Source of the DNA: Tardiphaga robiniae
GTDB lineage: Bacteria > Pseudomonadota > Alphaproteobacteria > Rhizobiales > Xanthobacteraceae
Direction: 5' to 3'
NCBI RefSeq assembly: GCF_013359755.1
Contig: NZ_JABMCJ010000083.1
Location: forward strand, 1-64,000
Length of the DNA stretch: 64,000 nucleotides
A program made the position numbers and the translations under genes. Positions 23,809 to 34,033 of the stretch are shown in pieces. The first letter of the stretch is position 1, and each line of letters starts with the position of its first letter. Below the pieces are notes generated by a model. The model ran no database searches. It was given only the letters and a program-made list of their open reading frames with translations, and was not told the origin of the DNA.

Positions 23809-25820
23809 GCGAATTCAAGAATGAGCGCATCCACCGCCAGCGTTGCGCCAGCAGCGGCATGGATTTTCTTGACGGTGCCGTCGCGTTCGGCGCGGAGCAC
23901 GTTCTGCATCTTCATCGCCTCCACAACGGCGAGGGTCTCGCCGGCCTTGACGTCCTGACCTTCGGTCACGGCAATCGAGACGACGAGGCCCGGCATCGGG
24001 CACAGCAGCTTCTTGCCGGTGTCGGCCTTGACGCCTACCGGCATCAGGCGCGCAGCGGTAGCCTCCGCCTCGGTGAAGACATTGACCGCGACTTCATAAC
24101 CCTGATGCGCGATGCGGATGCCCGACGTCTGAGGGCGCACCTGCATGGCGACGTTATGGCCATCGATGGTGCCTTCCCAGACCGGCACGCCCGGCTTCCA
24201 GGACGACGAGAGCTTATGCGGCGCACCCGTCTTGCCGTCAGCACCGACGAAGGCCACCGTCACGACATCGCCGTCACGGGCCACGTCGAGCGCGATCTCC
24301 TCGCGCTCCAGCCACACGGCGCGGCGACCCGCACGGGTCACCGGACGGCCGATCAACTGGCCGGAAATCTGCCGCTTGCGTTCGCCGTAGATGGAGTCGA
24401 CGGCCGCGGCCACCGCGGCGATACGGCGGGCGACTTCGCCCTCCGGCGCCCTGGCGGCGAAGCCCTTGGGGAACTCCTCGGCGATGAAGCCGGTGGAGAG
24501 ATTGCCCTCCCGCCAGCGCGGATGGCTCATCAGCGCCGACAGGAACGGAATATTGTGTCTGATACCGTCGATATAAAACGCGTCGAGCGCATGAGATTGC
24601 GCCTCGATGGCGGCGGCGCGCGACGGGGCGTGGGTGACAAGCTTGGCGATCATCGGATCGTAATAGATCGAGATCTCGCCGCCCTCCTGCACACCGGTGT
24701 CGTTGCGCACGGTGATGTTGTCGGACTTGCTCTCGGCCGGCGGACGATACTTCACGAGGCGGCCGATGGACGGCAGAAAGTTGCGGAACGGATCTTCCGC
24801 ATAGACGCGGGACTCCACAGCCCAGCCGGTCAGGGTGACGTCCTTCTGCGCAAGCTGCAGCTTCTCGCCGGCAGCGACACGGATCATCTGCTCGACGAGG
24901 TCGACGCCGGTAACGAGTTCAGTCACGGGATGTTCGACCTGCAGGCGGGTGTTCATTTCGAGGAAGTAGAAGCTCTTGTCCTGGCCGGCGACGAATTCCA
25001 CCGTGCCGGCGCTGTCGTAATTCACGGCCTTGGCGAGAGCCACGGCCTGCTCGCCCATCTTGCGGCGGGTGGTCTCGTCGAGCAGCGGCGACGGCGCCTC
25101 CTCGATGACCTTCTGGTTGCGGCGCTGGATCGAGCATTCGCGCTCGCCGAGATAGATCACGTTGCCGTGCTTGTCGCCGAGCACCTGGATTTCGATGTGG
25201 CGGGGATCGACGATGAACTTCTCGATGAAGACACGGTCGTCGCCGAACGACGACTTCGCCTCGGCCTTGGCGAGGTTGAAACCCTCGACCACTTCCGAAG
25301 TCGAATGCGCGATGCGCATGCCCTTGCCGCCGCCGCCAGCGGACGCCTTGATCATCACGGGATAGCCGATCTCGTCGGCGATCTTCACGGCATGCTTGTC
25401 ATCCTCGATAACACCGAGATAGCCCGGCACGGTGGAGACGTTGGCCTTTGCGGCAGCTTTCTTGGACTCGATCTTGTCGCCCATGGCGGCGATGGCGCCG
25501 GGATTGGGGCCGATGAACACGATACCGGCGGCCTCCAGCGCGCGTGGGAAAGCCTCGCGCTCGGACAGGAAGCCGTAGCCGGGATGCACCGCTTCGGCGC
25601 CGGTCTTCTTGCAGGCCTCGACGATTTTCTCGATCAGGAGATAGCTCTCGGCCGCGGCCGGAGGTCCGATGAACACGGCCTCGTCGGCCATCTCGACATG
25701 CAGCGCATCGCGATCGGCTTCGGAATAGACGGCGACGGTCTTGATACCCATCTTGCGGGCGGACTTGATGACCCGGCAGGCGATCTCGCCGCGATTGGCG
25801 ATCAGAATTTTTTTGAACAT
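23805..25820 (-). CDS. pccA: Acetyl/propionyl-CoA carboxylase alpha subunit (biotin carboxylase plus biotin carrier)
   Basis: This 671-residue subunit combines an ATP-grasp biotin carboxylase domain (about 1-450, opening KKILIANRGEIACRVIKSA, with KASAGGGGKGMR and EMNTRLQVEHPVTE), a linker domain (about 480-590) and a C-terminal biotinyl domain. The biotinylated Lys637 lies in VVEAMKMQN. It carboxylates its biotin with bicarbonate and ATP for transfer to propionyl-CoA or another acyl-CoA. The carboxyltransferase (beta) subunit is not in this window. The start at 25820 is the family start; the frame continues upstream but without family residues. It heads an operon with the ICL-like gene and acyP. 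Confidence 0.92.
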   Translation of the reverse strand: MFKKILIANRGEIACRVIKSARKMGIKTVAVYSEADRDALHVEMADEAVFIGPPAAAESYLLIEKIVEACKKTGAEAVHPGYGFLSEREAFPRALEAAGIVFIGPNPGAIAAMGDKIESKKAAAKANVSTVPGYLGVIEDDKHAVKIADEIGYPVMIKASAGGGGKGMRIAHSTSEVVEGFNLAKAEAKSSFGDDRVFIEKFIVDPRHIEIQVLGDKHGNVIYLGERECSIQRRNQKVIEEAPSPLLDETTRRKMGEQAVALAKAVNYDSAGTVEFVAGQDKSFYFLEMNTRLQVEHPVTELVTGVDLVEQMIRVAAGEKLQLAQKDVTLTGWAVESRVYAEDPFRNFLPSIGRLVKYRPPAESKSDNITVRNDTGVQEGGEISIYYDPMIAKLVTHAPSRAAAIEAQSHALDAFYIDGIRHNIPFLSALMSHPRWREGNLSTGFIAEEFPKGFAARAPEGEVARRIAAVAAAVDSIYGERKRQISGQLIGRPVTRAGRRAVWLEREEIALDVARDGDVVTVAFVGADGKTGAPHKLSSSWKPGVPVWEGTIDGHNVAMQVRPQTSGIRIAHQGYEVAVNVFTEAEATAARLMPVGVKADTGKKLLCPMPGLVVSIAVTEGQDVKAGETLAVVEAMKMQNVLRAERDGTVKKIHAAAGATLAVDALILEFA

Positions 25821-25976
25821 GAGCTGTCTTACTTGCAACCTTGAGGCGGGATCGGAAAGATGGGGTCGACGGTACAATGTGGCATGGCGCCGCAGTCGTA
25901 ACAATTCTGTCGCGGACAAAAACTAGAGAAGACGTCTGGACCGGATCGGCCGAGTTCTTTCGAAGCGAGGTTTTTC

Positions 25977-27806
25977 ATGCGCTGCGCCACCATCCTCTCC
26001 CTCAGTCTTACTCTTATATCCGCAACAACGGCTTTCGCCCAAAACAGCCCTCCCCGCAACCTCATTTTGTTCGTACCTGATGGGCTTCGGGCGCTGAAAG
26101 TGACGCCGGAAACGGCCCCCGCGATGTCCGCAGTGCGGGATAAGGGCGTCAATTTCCGGAACTCGCATTCGCTGTTTCCGACCTTCACCATGGCCAATGC
26201 GTCGGGCATGGCGTCCGGCCATTATCTCGGCGATACCGGCGTATTCTCGAACTCGATCTATACCGGCCACCCCACCCCGGTGCAGAACAACAGCCCGATC
26301 CCCTTCATCGAACATGATCAGGTGCTCGGCGATCTCGACGAGCAATTCAACGGCGATTACCTCAATGAGGAAACGCTGCTGAAGGCCGCGCGCAAGGCCG
26401 GCTATTCCACCGCAGCGATCGGCAAGGTCGGCCCGACCCTGATGTTCGATCACACCGAACGCACCGGCAAGGAGACGATCACCATCGACGACCAGACCGG
26501 CGGCATCGACAAAGCAGGCAAGCTGCTCGGCATCCCCCTGTCGGATGAGATGAAGGACGCTCTCGCGAAGGCTGGCCTCGCGGTGGAAACACCCGGCCGC
26601 GGTGACAATGGCAAGGCGGGCGACGCCAAGACGCCCGGCACCACGGAAGCCAATATCAAGCAGCAAGCCTATATGGCCGATGTCGCCAGCAAAGTGGTGC
26701 TGCCGATGTTCAAGGCACGCAACAAGCCGTTCGTGCTGATCTTCTGGTCGCGCGATCCCGACGGCACGCAGCACAATCAGGGCGACAGCCTCAACAAGGT
26801 GACGCCCGGCATCAACGGCCCGTCTTCGCTGGCCTCGATCAAGAATGCCGACGACAATCTTGCGCAGCTGCGCAAGACGCTCGACGATCTCGGCCTCGCC
26901 GCCAATACCAACATCATGATCTCGGCGGATCACGGCTTCTCGACGATCTCCAAGGAGAGCAAGACCTCGGCGACCATCAAGGGCACCTATGCGGATACGC
27001 CGGAAGGCTTCCTGCCGCTGGGCTTCCTGGCCATCGATCTCGCCAAGTCGCTCGACCTGCCGCTGTTCGACCCCAACGACAAATTCGCCGCCGTTGCCGA
27101 CAATGCGTATCCGAAGGCCGGCAACGCCTATATTGGCAAGGATAAGGATAAGCCCGAGCTGATCATCGCCACCAATGGCGGCTCCGACCTGATCTATCTG
27201 CCGACCGGCGACAAGGACCTCGCCGACCGCACCGTAAAGGCGCTGCTGAAACAGGATTACATCAGCGGCATCTTCGTTGAGGACTCGCTGGGCTCCTTCC
27301 CCGGCGCGCTGCCACTGTCGTCGATCAACCTGTCCGGCAAGGCTGTCACGCCGCATCCCGCGATCGTCGTCTCATTCCGCTCCTATTCGGAGGGCTGCGA
27401 AGAGCCGGCGGCGTGCCAGGTCGAGATCGCAGACACCGTGCTGCGTCAGGGTCAGGGCATGCATGGTTCGTTCGGGCGCGGCGATACCCACAACTTCATG
27501 GCGGCGATCGGTCCGGACTTCAAAGCCGGCTTCGTCGATCCCCTGCCGGTCAGCAATGCCGATACCGGCATGACTGCCGCGCATCTGCTCGGCCTCAAGC
27601 GCGAGTCCAAAGGCAGCCTGATCGGCCGCGTGATGAGTGAAGCGACGGTGACTGGCGAAACGCCGACGGCAACGACCGACGTGATGCGTTCGGCGCCTGA
27701 CGATCAGGGTCTGGTCACGGTGCTGCAATTGCAGAAGGTCGGCGAGCACAAATATTTCGATGTCGCCGGTTTCCCGGGCCGGACTGTCGGCCTCGACGCG
27801 AAGTAA
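25977..27806 (+). CDS. Exported alkaline-phosphatase superfamily phosphodiesterase
   Basis: This 609-residue periplasmic metalloenzyme has a signal peptide (1-21, TTAFA|QN). It shows the phosphodiesterase/nucleotide pyrophosphatase pattern: metal-binding Asp35 in VPDGLRA, the likely nucleophile Thr71 in FPTFTMANASGMASG, FWSRDPDGTQHNQGD (two-metal ligands), SADHGFS and GRGDTHNFM. The substrate may be a phosphate mono- or diester, or a phosphonate ester. A GAGG site precedes the ATG. A strong bidirectional terminator follows. It is divergent from pccA and convergent with the hypothetical gene at 27877. Confidence 0.85.
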   Translation: MRCATILSLSLTLISATTAFAQNSPPRNLILFVPDGLRALKVTPETAPAMSAVRDKGVNFRNSHSLFPTFTMANASGMASGHYLGDTGVFSNSIYTGHPTPVQNNSPIPFIEHDQVLGDLDEQFNGDYLNEETLLKAARKAGYSTAAIGKVGPTLMFDHTERTGKETITIDDQTGGIDKAGKLLGIPLSDEMKDALAKAGLAVETPGRGDNGKAGDAKTPGTTEANIKQQAYMADVASKVVLPMFKARNKPFVLIFWSRDPDGTQHNQGDSLNKVTPGINGPSSLASIKNADDNLAQLRKTLDDLGLAANTNIMISADHGFSTISKESKTSATIKGTYADTPEGFLPLGFLAIDLAKSLDLPLFDPNDKFAAVADNAYPKAGNAYIGKDKDKPELIIATNGGSDLIYLPTGDKDLADRTVKALLKQDYISGIFVEDSLGSFPGALPLSSINLSGKAVTPHPAIVVSFRSYSEGCEEPAACQVEIADTVLRQGQGMHGSFGRGDTHNFMAAIGPDFKAGFVDPLPVSNADTGMTAAHLLGLKRESKGSLIGRVMSEATVTGETPTATTDVMRSAPDDQGLVTVLQLQKVGEHKYFDVAGFPGRTVGLDAK

Positions 27807-27823
27807 GCGACAGCCCAAACAAA

Positions 27824-27852
27824 AAACGGCGGAGCCACGCTCCGCCGTTTTC
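27824..27852. terminator. Strong bidirectional intrinsic terminator
   Basis: AAACGGCGGAGC (27824-27835) and its perfect complement (27839-27850) form a 12-bp stem with loop CAC. An A-run precedes it and a T-run follows, so it can terminate both the phosphodiesterase gene and the convergent gene ending at 27877. Confidence 0.88.
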
Positions 27853-27876
27853 GTATTCTGACGATCTTCGACCGGC

Positions 27877-28443
27877 TTACATGCCGATGTCGAACACATT
27901 CGGCAGTTGCAGCGTCGCGGCGCCGACCACAGTCGTGACCAGCGTCATGATGGCGGCATTGCTGACGCGCTTGGCGCGCATCTGCGACGCGATCCATTCG
28001 AGCACTTCGATATTCACGCCAACGGCCTTGGTCGGCGCCCAGGTCTCGATGGCCACATCGGGCGACAGCGCCACCGCACGCGGCGGCACCGGCAGGCCCG
28101 ACGCGGACGCAGCGTGATGGACGACAGCCTTGGCGAACAGGTCGTCGAAACGTCCGTCATCGCTGCGCTCGGCCGCCGCTTCGTTGATCGCAAACAGTGC
28201 CTCGGCCTCGTCGCGGCTGACCGGCTGACTGGCCAGTGCCGACGCACCCAGGATGCGCTCACACCAGGCGGCGTCATCGGCATCAAGCGCACGGGAGAAA
28301 TGGATACGGCCACGGGTGGTCGGGCCTTCGCCGGTGATAACGCCGTCGCGCACGATGGCGAGGGCGTGCGCCGCAGCGCGATGATCGTTGATGGAGGACG
28401 TTTCGATGGCGCCGAATACGTCGGCAGCGGCAGCGGATGACAT
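27877..28443 (-). CDS. Hypothetical protein with C-terminal hydrophobic tail
   Basis: I do not recognise this family. The protein has about 188 residues with a helical, Ala-rich body. The C-terminus NAAIMTLVTTVVGAATLQLP is hydrophobic enough to be a tail anchor. Segments such as HFSRALDADDAAWCERILGAS and LFAINEAAAERSDDGRFDDLFAKAVVHH repeat a helix-turn-helix-like rhythm, without a known fold assignment. The start may be at 28443 or a Met shortly upstream. It shares a bidirectional terminator with the convergent phosphodiesterase gene. The gap 28444-28828 upstream holds no other gene I can support. Confidence 0.5.
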   Translation of the reverse strand: MSSAAAADVFGAIETSSINDHRAAAHALAIVRDGVITGEGPTTRGRIHFSRALDADDAAWCERILGASALASQPVSRDEAEALFAINEAAAERSDDGRFDDLFAKAVVHHAASASGLPVPPRAVALSPDVAIETWAPTKAVGVNIEVLEWIASQMRAKRVSNAAIMTLVTTVVGAATLQLPNVFDIGM

Positions 28444-28828
28444 TTCAAGCTCTTCTGTTTGCAGCATATTTCTCAACATAACCCAGCAATTCCATGGGCG
28501 ACTTAACGCTCGGTTAAGAGATGGACAGGAGTTCTTCTTATCCCTAACCGTTGCAATTCAGTCGCGCCGGGGCACCGTCTGGTTCGATCAGGTGTGGCGA
28601 CCCGGTCAGGCGGGATTGCGCCGGGCGGGAGGCAACATCACGGCACCCGATAACATCATGTTGCGTGGGTGTTTTGCCGCAGCCCCCTTGCGTGAAACTG
28701 GATGCCAGCGCGCACCTAATTTGAAGAAAGTTCTTGTCCTTTTTGCCGGACAGTTCCATTTACTATTGCGCGCCTCTATAGTCTGCTTACAAAATTCATC
28801 TGTAACTAGAATGACATGAGGTCCAGCC

Positions 28829-29488
28829 ATGACACTCCAGATCAACGCAGTCGCGCCCGATTTCGAGGCCGAGACCACTGCCGGCCGCATCAAATTCCAT
28901 GACTGGATCGGCGATAGCTGGGCTCTTTTGTTCTCGCATCCGAAGGACTTCACCCCGGTCTGCACCACCGAGCTCGGCGCCCTCGCCAAGCTGCAGCCGG
29001 AGTTCGACAAGCGCGGCGTCAAGCTGATCGGCCTCAGTGTCGATCCCGTGCACAAGCACGCGCTGTGGGTCGACGATATTAACGAAACCCAGGGCGCCCG
29101 CCCGACCTTCCCGATGATCGGCGACACCGACCTCAAGGTCTCGAAGCTCTACAACATGCTTCCCGCCGACGTGGCGGGCGATGCCGACAGCCGCACCGCC
29201 GCGGACAACGCCACCGTGCGCAACGTCTTCATCATCGGGCCGGACAAGAAGATCAAACTGGTGCTGGTCTATCCGATGACCACCGGCCGCAACTTCCAGG
29301 AAATCCTGCGCGTGATCGATTCACTGCAGATGACCGCCAAGCATCGCGTCGCCACACCGGCAGACTGGAAGCATGGCGAGGACGTCATCATCGCCGGCTC
29401 CGTCACCAACGACGAGGCCAAGACGATCTATCCGAATGGCTGGAAAGAACCGAAGCCCTATATCCGCATCGTGCCGCAGCCGAAGTAA
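28829..29488 (+). CDS. 1-Cys peroxiredoxin (Prx6/AhpC-TSA type)
   Basis: This 219-residue cytosolic peroxidase reduces hydrogen peroxide and organic hydroperoxides. The peroxidatic Cys45 lies in FTPVCTTELG, with the Thr and Arg of the active site in place (FTPVCTTE and RNVFII). The C-terminal arm typical of Prx6 follows from about 160 (TPADWKHGEDVII). No resolving Cys is visible, as expected for 1-Cys enzymes. GAGG precedes the ATG by seven bases. The gene is monocistronic, with a strong terminator 27 bases downstream. The 5' gap of 385 bases contains its promoter, not precisely locatable. Confidence 0.93.
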   Translation: MTLQINAVAPDFEAETTAGRIKFHDWIGDSWALLFSHPKDFTPVCTTELGALAKLQPEFDKRGVKLIGLSVDPVHKHALWVDDINETQGARPTFPMIGDTDLKVSKLYNMLPADVAGDADSRTAADNATVRNVFIIGPDKKIKLVLVYPMTTGRNFQEILRVIDSLQMTAKHRVATPADWKHGEDVIIAGSVTNDEAKTIYPNGWKEPKPYIRIVPQPK

Positions 29489-29514
29489 CGCTGCGACTGA
29501 TTTGCAAGAACGAA

Positions 29515-29550
29515 AGAGGCGCCGCGAGAGATCGCGGCGCCTCTTTTCTT
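29515..29550 (+). terminator. Intrinsic terminator of the peroxiredoxin gene
   Basis: AGAGGCGCCGCGA (29515-29527) pairs perfectly with 29532-29544 across loop GAGA, and TTTTCTTT follows. The remaining 270 bases to the photolyase start carry no gene that I can support. Confidence 0.88.
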
Positions 29551-29820
29551 TGCCCCGTCGAATCGATTCTGCAGTCATGGGGTCGCCTTCTCCACGTCCT
29601 TGCGGAGAGCTCTCGCGACGAAGCCGAGGAAGAGCAGATCCAGCGGCGGCATGACGGATCGACCTCGTCACCCAGAGAACGGCGTATCGGTTCGAAATAA
29701 CTTCGAGTACCAATTCGGTAATAAATATCCTGATACTAGGCGCCCATGAGCGCAGGGTTGCAAAGACTCTCGCGGTATTCGCGGCCGGATCAATCACCCG
29801 ACATCCGCGTTGGATGAGTG

Positions 29821-31317
29821 ATGACCGATCAATCTTCGACCTCAACACCGACGCAAGCACCTATCGTCGTCTGGTTTCGCGACGACCTTCGTCTGTCCGA
29901 TCACCCTGCCCTTCATGCCGCAGCCAGGCGCAATGCGCCGGTGATCTGTCTGTACATTCTCGATGAACAGAGCAAAGCATTGAAGCCACCGCAGGCGCGG
30001 CCGATGGGCGGCGCGACGAGGTGGTGGCTAGCGCAGTCGCTGCGCGCGCTCAGCGCAAGCCTTGACGCCATCGGCGGCACGCTGGTGCTGCGCAAGGGCG
30101 CTGCGGCCGACGTCATTGTCGATGTGGCGCGCGCAGTCGATGCCAGCCACGTCTTCTGGAACGAGATCGCGCAGGCGCCGCATCTCGCGGTCGCCGATGG
30201 CGTTACCGAAGCGCTTGCCGACCTCGATGTCGGCACGCAGAGCTTTCCGGGTGACCTGCTGGCGCATCCTGCGACAATCCGCGCCAAGGAGACCGGCACG
30301 AAGGAGAGCCGCGGCCTGCGCGTGTTCACACCGTTCTGGCGGCGCGTTCAGACGATGGGCGAACCGGCGAAGCCGCTTCCGGCGCCGAAGAAACTAATGC
30401 CCGCGCCGAAGGTGAAGAGCGACAGGCTCGCCGACTGGGCGCTAGAGCCATCGAAGCCCGACTGGGCCGGCGGTCTGCGCGAGATGTGGACGCCAGGCGA
30501 AGCGGCTGCGCAGAAACATCTGAAGCGCTTCCTGAAGGAGATCGCGGGGTATAGCAGCGACCGCGATCGACCTGACCGCGAGATCACGTCGCGCCTGTCG
30601 CCGCATCTTCGCTTCGGCGAGATCAGTCCGCGTCAGATCTGGACCGCTGCGCATTTCGCAGCTGCAGAACATCCGAAGCACAGCAGCGACATCGCAAAGT
30701 TCATGAGCGAAGTCGGCTGGCGCGAGTTCTGCCGCCATCTGCTGTTCGATGTTCCTGATTTGGCCACGCGCAATCTGCAATCATCCTTCGATGAGTTCCC
30801 ATGGAAGACCGATCGCAAGGCGCTGCGCGCGTGGCAACGCGGTCTGACCGGCTATCCGATCGTCGATGCGGGCATGCGCGAGCTCTGGCACACCGGTGTG
30901 ATGCACAATCGCGTACGCATGGTGGTCGCATCTTTCCTCGTCAAACATCTGCTCATCGACTGGCGCGAGGGCGAGAAGTGGTTCTGGGATACGCTTGTCG
31001 ACGCGGATGCGGGCAGCAATCCCGCCAACTGGCAGTGGGTCGCAGGCTCCGGCGCGGATGCAGCACCCTACTTCCGCGTCTTCAATCCGATCCTGCAGGG
31101 TGAGAAGTTCGATCCCGGTGGTGTCTATGTCAGGCGCTGGATACCCGAACTGACAGAACTATCCACAAAACATATTCATCAGCCTTGGACAGCTTCACCG
31201 CTCGAACTCAAAAACGCGGGAATCACTTTAGGCAAAGACTATCCGTCGCCGATCGTCGATCACACAGTCGGTCGCGAGCGCGCATTAAAGGCGTACACAA
31301 CGATACGAAATAGTTGA
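29821..31317 (+). CDS. phrB: Deoxyribodipyrimidine photo-lyase (class I)
   Basis: This 498-residue flavoenzyme splits UV-induced cyclobutane pyrimidine dimers using light. It has the N-terminal photolyase domain (VVWFRDDLRLSDHPAL, about 15-140) for the antenna cofactor. The C-terminal FAD domain carries SRLSPHLRFGEISPR, the Trp-rich ELWHTGVMHNRVRMVVASFLVKHLLIDWR and DADAGSNPANWQWVAGSGADAAPYFRVFNP. The start at 29821 (ATG) is favoured over the GTG just before it. The gene is followed after 74 bases by a histone-H1-like gene on the same strand. Confidence 0.95.
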   Translation: MTDQSSTSTPTQAPIVVWFRDDLRLSDHPALHAAARRNAPVICLYILDEQSKALKPPQARPMGGATRWWLAQSLRALSASLDAIGGTLVLRKGAAADVIVDVARAVDASHVFWNEIAQAPHLAVADGVTEALADLDVGTQSFPGDLLAHPATIRAKETGTKESRGLRVFTPFWRRVQTMGEPAKPLPAPKKLMPAPKVKSDRLADWALEPSKPDWAGGLREMWTPGEAAAQKHLKRFLKEIAGYSSDRDRPDREITSRLSPHLRFGEISPRQIWTAAHFAAAEHPKHSSDIAKFMSEVGWREFCRHLLFDVPDLATRNLQSSFDEFPWKTDRKALRAWQRGLTGYPIVDAGMRELWHTGVMHNRVRMVVASFLVKHLLIDWREGEKWFWDTLVDADAGSNPANWQWVAGSGADAAPYFRVFNPILQGEKFDPGGVYVRRWIPELTELSTKHIHQPWTASPLELKNAGITLGKDYPSPIVDHTVGRERALKAYTTIRNS

Positions 31318-31391
31318 CTGTCGATAACACACTCTTCAACACGCGCCCGAATCGGACTAACGTGAAAAAGTCGACAATGTTGGGGGATGCT

Positions 31392-31754
31392 ATGAACGAC
31401 GACACTCCAGTCCTGGAGCAAGTGACGGACGCGCTTAGCAGCGCAGCCGACGCGACTAAGGAAGTCGCCACCTCGGTGGCGAAGAAGGTCAAGAAGGCCG
31501 CAAAGAAAGTCGCAAAGAAAGTGACCCCGGCTAAGAAGACGAAGAAGTCCACCAAGAAAACTTCTGCGAAGAAATCTTCAAAGAAGAAAACCCAGAAAGC
31601 GAGACCAATGGCTAAGAAAGCAGTGAAGAAGACCGTCAAGAAGGCCGCCAAGAAGACCGTGAAGAAGGCTGCCAAGAAGACCGTGAAGAAGGCCGCCAAG
31701 AAGGCCGCTCCGAAGAAGGCCAAGAAGGCCAAGAAGGCTGCCAAGAAGAAGTAA
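31392..31754 (+). CDS. Histone H1-like Lys/Ala-rich DNA-binding protein
   Basis: This 120-residue protein has a short acidic N-terminus (MNDDTPVLEQVTDAL) and a long tail made almost only of Lys, Ala, Thr and Val in KK-x-x-KKAAKK patterns. This is typical of bacterial histone H1-like (HctB/AlgP-type) chromatin proteins that bind and compact DNA. The tail includes three perfect KTVKKAAK units encoded by 24-bp repeats (31629-31700). The start at 31392 is favoured by the GGGGG run upstream; an in-frame ATG lies at 31377. A strong terminator follows. Position after the photolyase gene may link DNA packing and UV tolerance. Confidence 0.82.
   Translation: MNDDTPVLEQVTDALSSAADATKEVATSVAKKVKKAAKKVAKKVTPAKKTKKSTKKTSAKKSSKKKTQKARPMAKKAVKKTVKKAAKKTVKKAAKKTVKKAAKKAAPKKAKKAKKAAKKK
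31629..31700 (+). repeat. Three tandem 24-bp units in the H1-like gene
   Basis: Three nearly identical 24-bp units starting AAGACCGT encode KTVKKAAK three times. They are prone to unit gain and loss by slippage, so length may vary between strains. Confidence 0.85.
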
Positions 31755-31771
31755 GCTTCTTCGCAGATGTG

Positions 31772-31804
31772 AAAGCCTCCGGGTCCAAGCCCGGAGGCTT
31801 TTTC
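31772..31804 (+). terminator. Intrinsic terminator of the H1-like gene
   Basis: AAAGCCTCCGGG (31772-31783) pairs perfectly with 31790-31801 over loop TCCAAG and is followed by a T-run. It lies between the convergent H1-like and EamA genes and could serve both. Confidence 0.88.
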
Positions 31805-31836
31805 ATGTCCGGGGTCTGGATTGACGCAGGATGGCG

Positions 31837-32724
31837 TCAGGCCCTGGCGCGGTTGACCAGCAATACCGCAGCGCCGCAGGCAATCATGCCGATGATGGCA
31901 ACGGCATCGAGCTTTTCACCAAACAGAACGAACGCCATCAGCGCGGTCACGGCCGGCACCAGATAGAACAGGCTCGCCACTTGGCTCGAGGCCTGGCGCC
32001 GCAGCAGCCAGTAGAGCAGCCCGACGGTGCCGATCGACAGCACCACCGCGAGCCACACCACCGACAGCACGAACTCCGCCGACCAGTGGATCACATTGGT
32101 CTCAAGGGCCAGCGCGCCGATGCCGAGCATGACCATTGCTGCGAGTTGCTGAATGAAGCTGCCGGTGCGCCAGTCGATGCCGCCGCAATAGCGCTTCTGA
32201 TAGAGCGTGCCGACGGTGATCGTGATCAGCGAAATGCCGGACGCAAACCATCCCCAGCCCGCCTCGCCCGTCATCGGCCGACCATGCAGGATCAGCAACA
32301 CACCGGCGAGACCGAGCGCCACCCCGCCCCATTGCAGCGGCGTGACGCGCTCGCCGAGAAACCGACTGGCGAGGATCGAGGTGAGGATCGGCTGCAGACC
32401 CGGGATCAGCGCCGACAGACCGACCGGGACCTTGTGCGCGACCGCAAACACGGTGCCGGCGAGATAAAGCCCCTGCACCAGCAGCCCGGCGACGATGCTG
32501 TGGCCGATGACCGCGCGATCCGGCCACGCCGGACGCACCCATGCGACGATCACCGCCATGATCGCGACCACCAGCATCATGCGCACGGAGAGATAGGTCA
32601 GCGGTTCAGCGCCGTTCAGCACATACTTGGTGCCGATGAAGCCGGTGCTCCACAGCAGCACGAAGACGATGGGTGCGGCGCGTCCGATCAGGATTTCAAG
32701 ATCGCTTTTCTGAACCTGTTTCAT
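31837..32724 (-). CDS. EamA/DMT family transporter
   Basis: This 295-residue inner-membrane protein has ten predicted helices in two EamA repeats (about 15-145 and 160-290). Repeat marks are FVLLWSTGFIGTKYVL near the start and SLFYLVPAVTALMAFVLFGEKLDAVAIIGMIACGAAVLLV at the end (given here in two parts). DMT exporters move amino acids, metabolites or drugs; the substrate is unknown. It is divergent from the formaldehyde dehydrogenase gene and convergent with the H1-like gene. Confidence 0.88.
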   Translation of the reverse strand: MKQVQKSDLEILIGRAAPIVFVLLWSTGFIGTKYVLNGAEPLTYLSVRMMLVVAIMAVIVAWVRPAWPDRAVIGHSIVAGLLVQGLYLAGTVFAVAHKVPVGLSALIPGLQPILTSILASRFLGERVTPLQWGGVALGLAGVLLILHGRPMTGEAGWGWFASGISLITITVGTLYQKRYCGGIDWRTGSFIQQLAAMVMLGIGALALETNVIHWSAEFVLSVVWLAVVLSIGTVGLLYWLLRRQASSQVASLFYLVPAVTALMAFVLFGEKLDAVAIIGMIACGAAVLLVNRARA

Positions 32725-32825
32725 GGGCTGCTCACTGCCCCATCATGTGCTAAGCGGCAATGGCTGTTTGCGCGGACCTGCCGCCTGACATCACGACACC
32801 GAGACCATTATCGAAGGAATTTGCC

Positions 32826-33953
<1,128 letters not shown>

Positions 33954-34033
33954 GCGCATCTGCCGCTCTGAATAAGGATGGCGCACGCAGCCAACGAGCT
34001 TCGCGCGCCATCATCAACCCAGCGAGCGACGCC

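Noticed and set aside
23859-25844. 661-codon open frame on the plus strand
   Set aside because: It is antisense to the whole pccA gene, which has clear biotin carboxylase motifs. Its His/Arg/Asp-rich translation is a codon-bias shadow of GC-rich coding DNA.
25923-27356. 477-codon minus-strand frame
   Set aside because: It is a shadow of the exported phosphodiesterase gene, which has a signal peptide and conserved metal-binding motifs.
33978-34012. Hairpin GATGGCGC/GCGCCATC between frmA and the BASS gene as a terminator
   Set aside because: The loop is 19 bases and there is no T-run, so the evidence for termination is weak.
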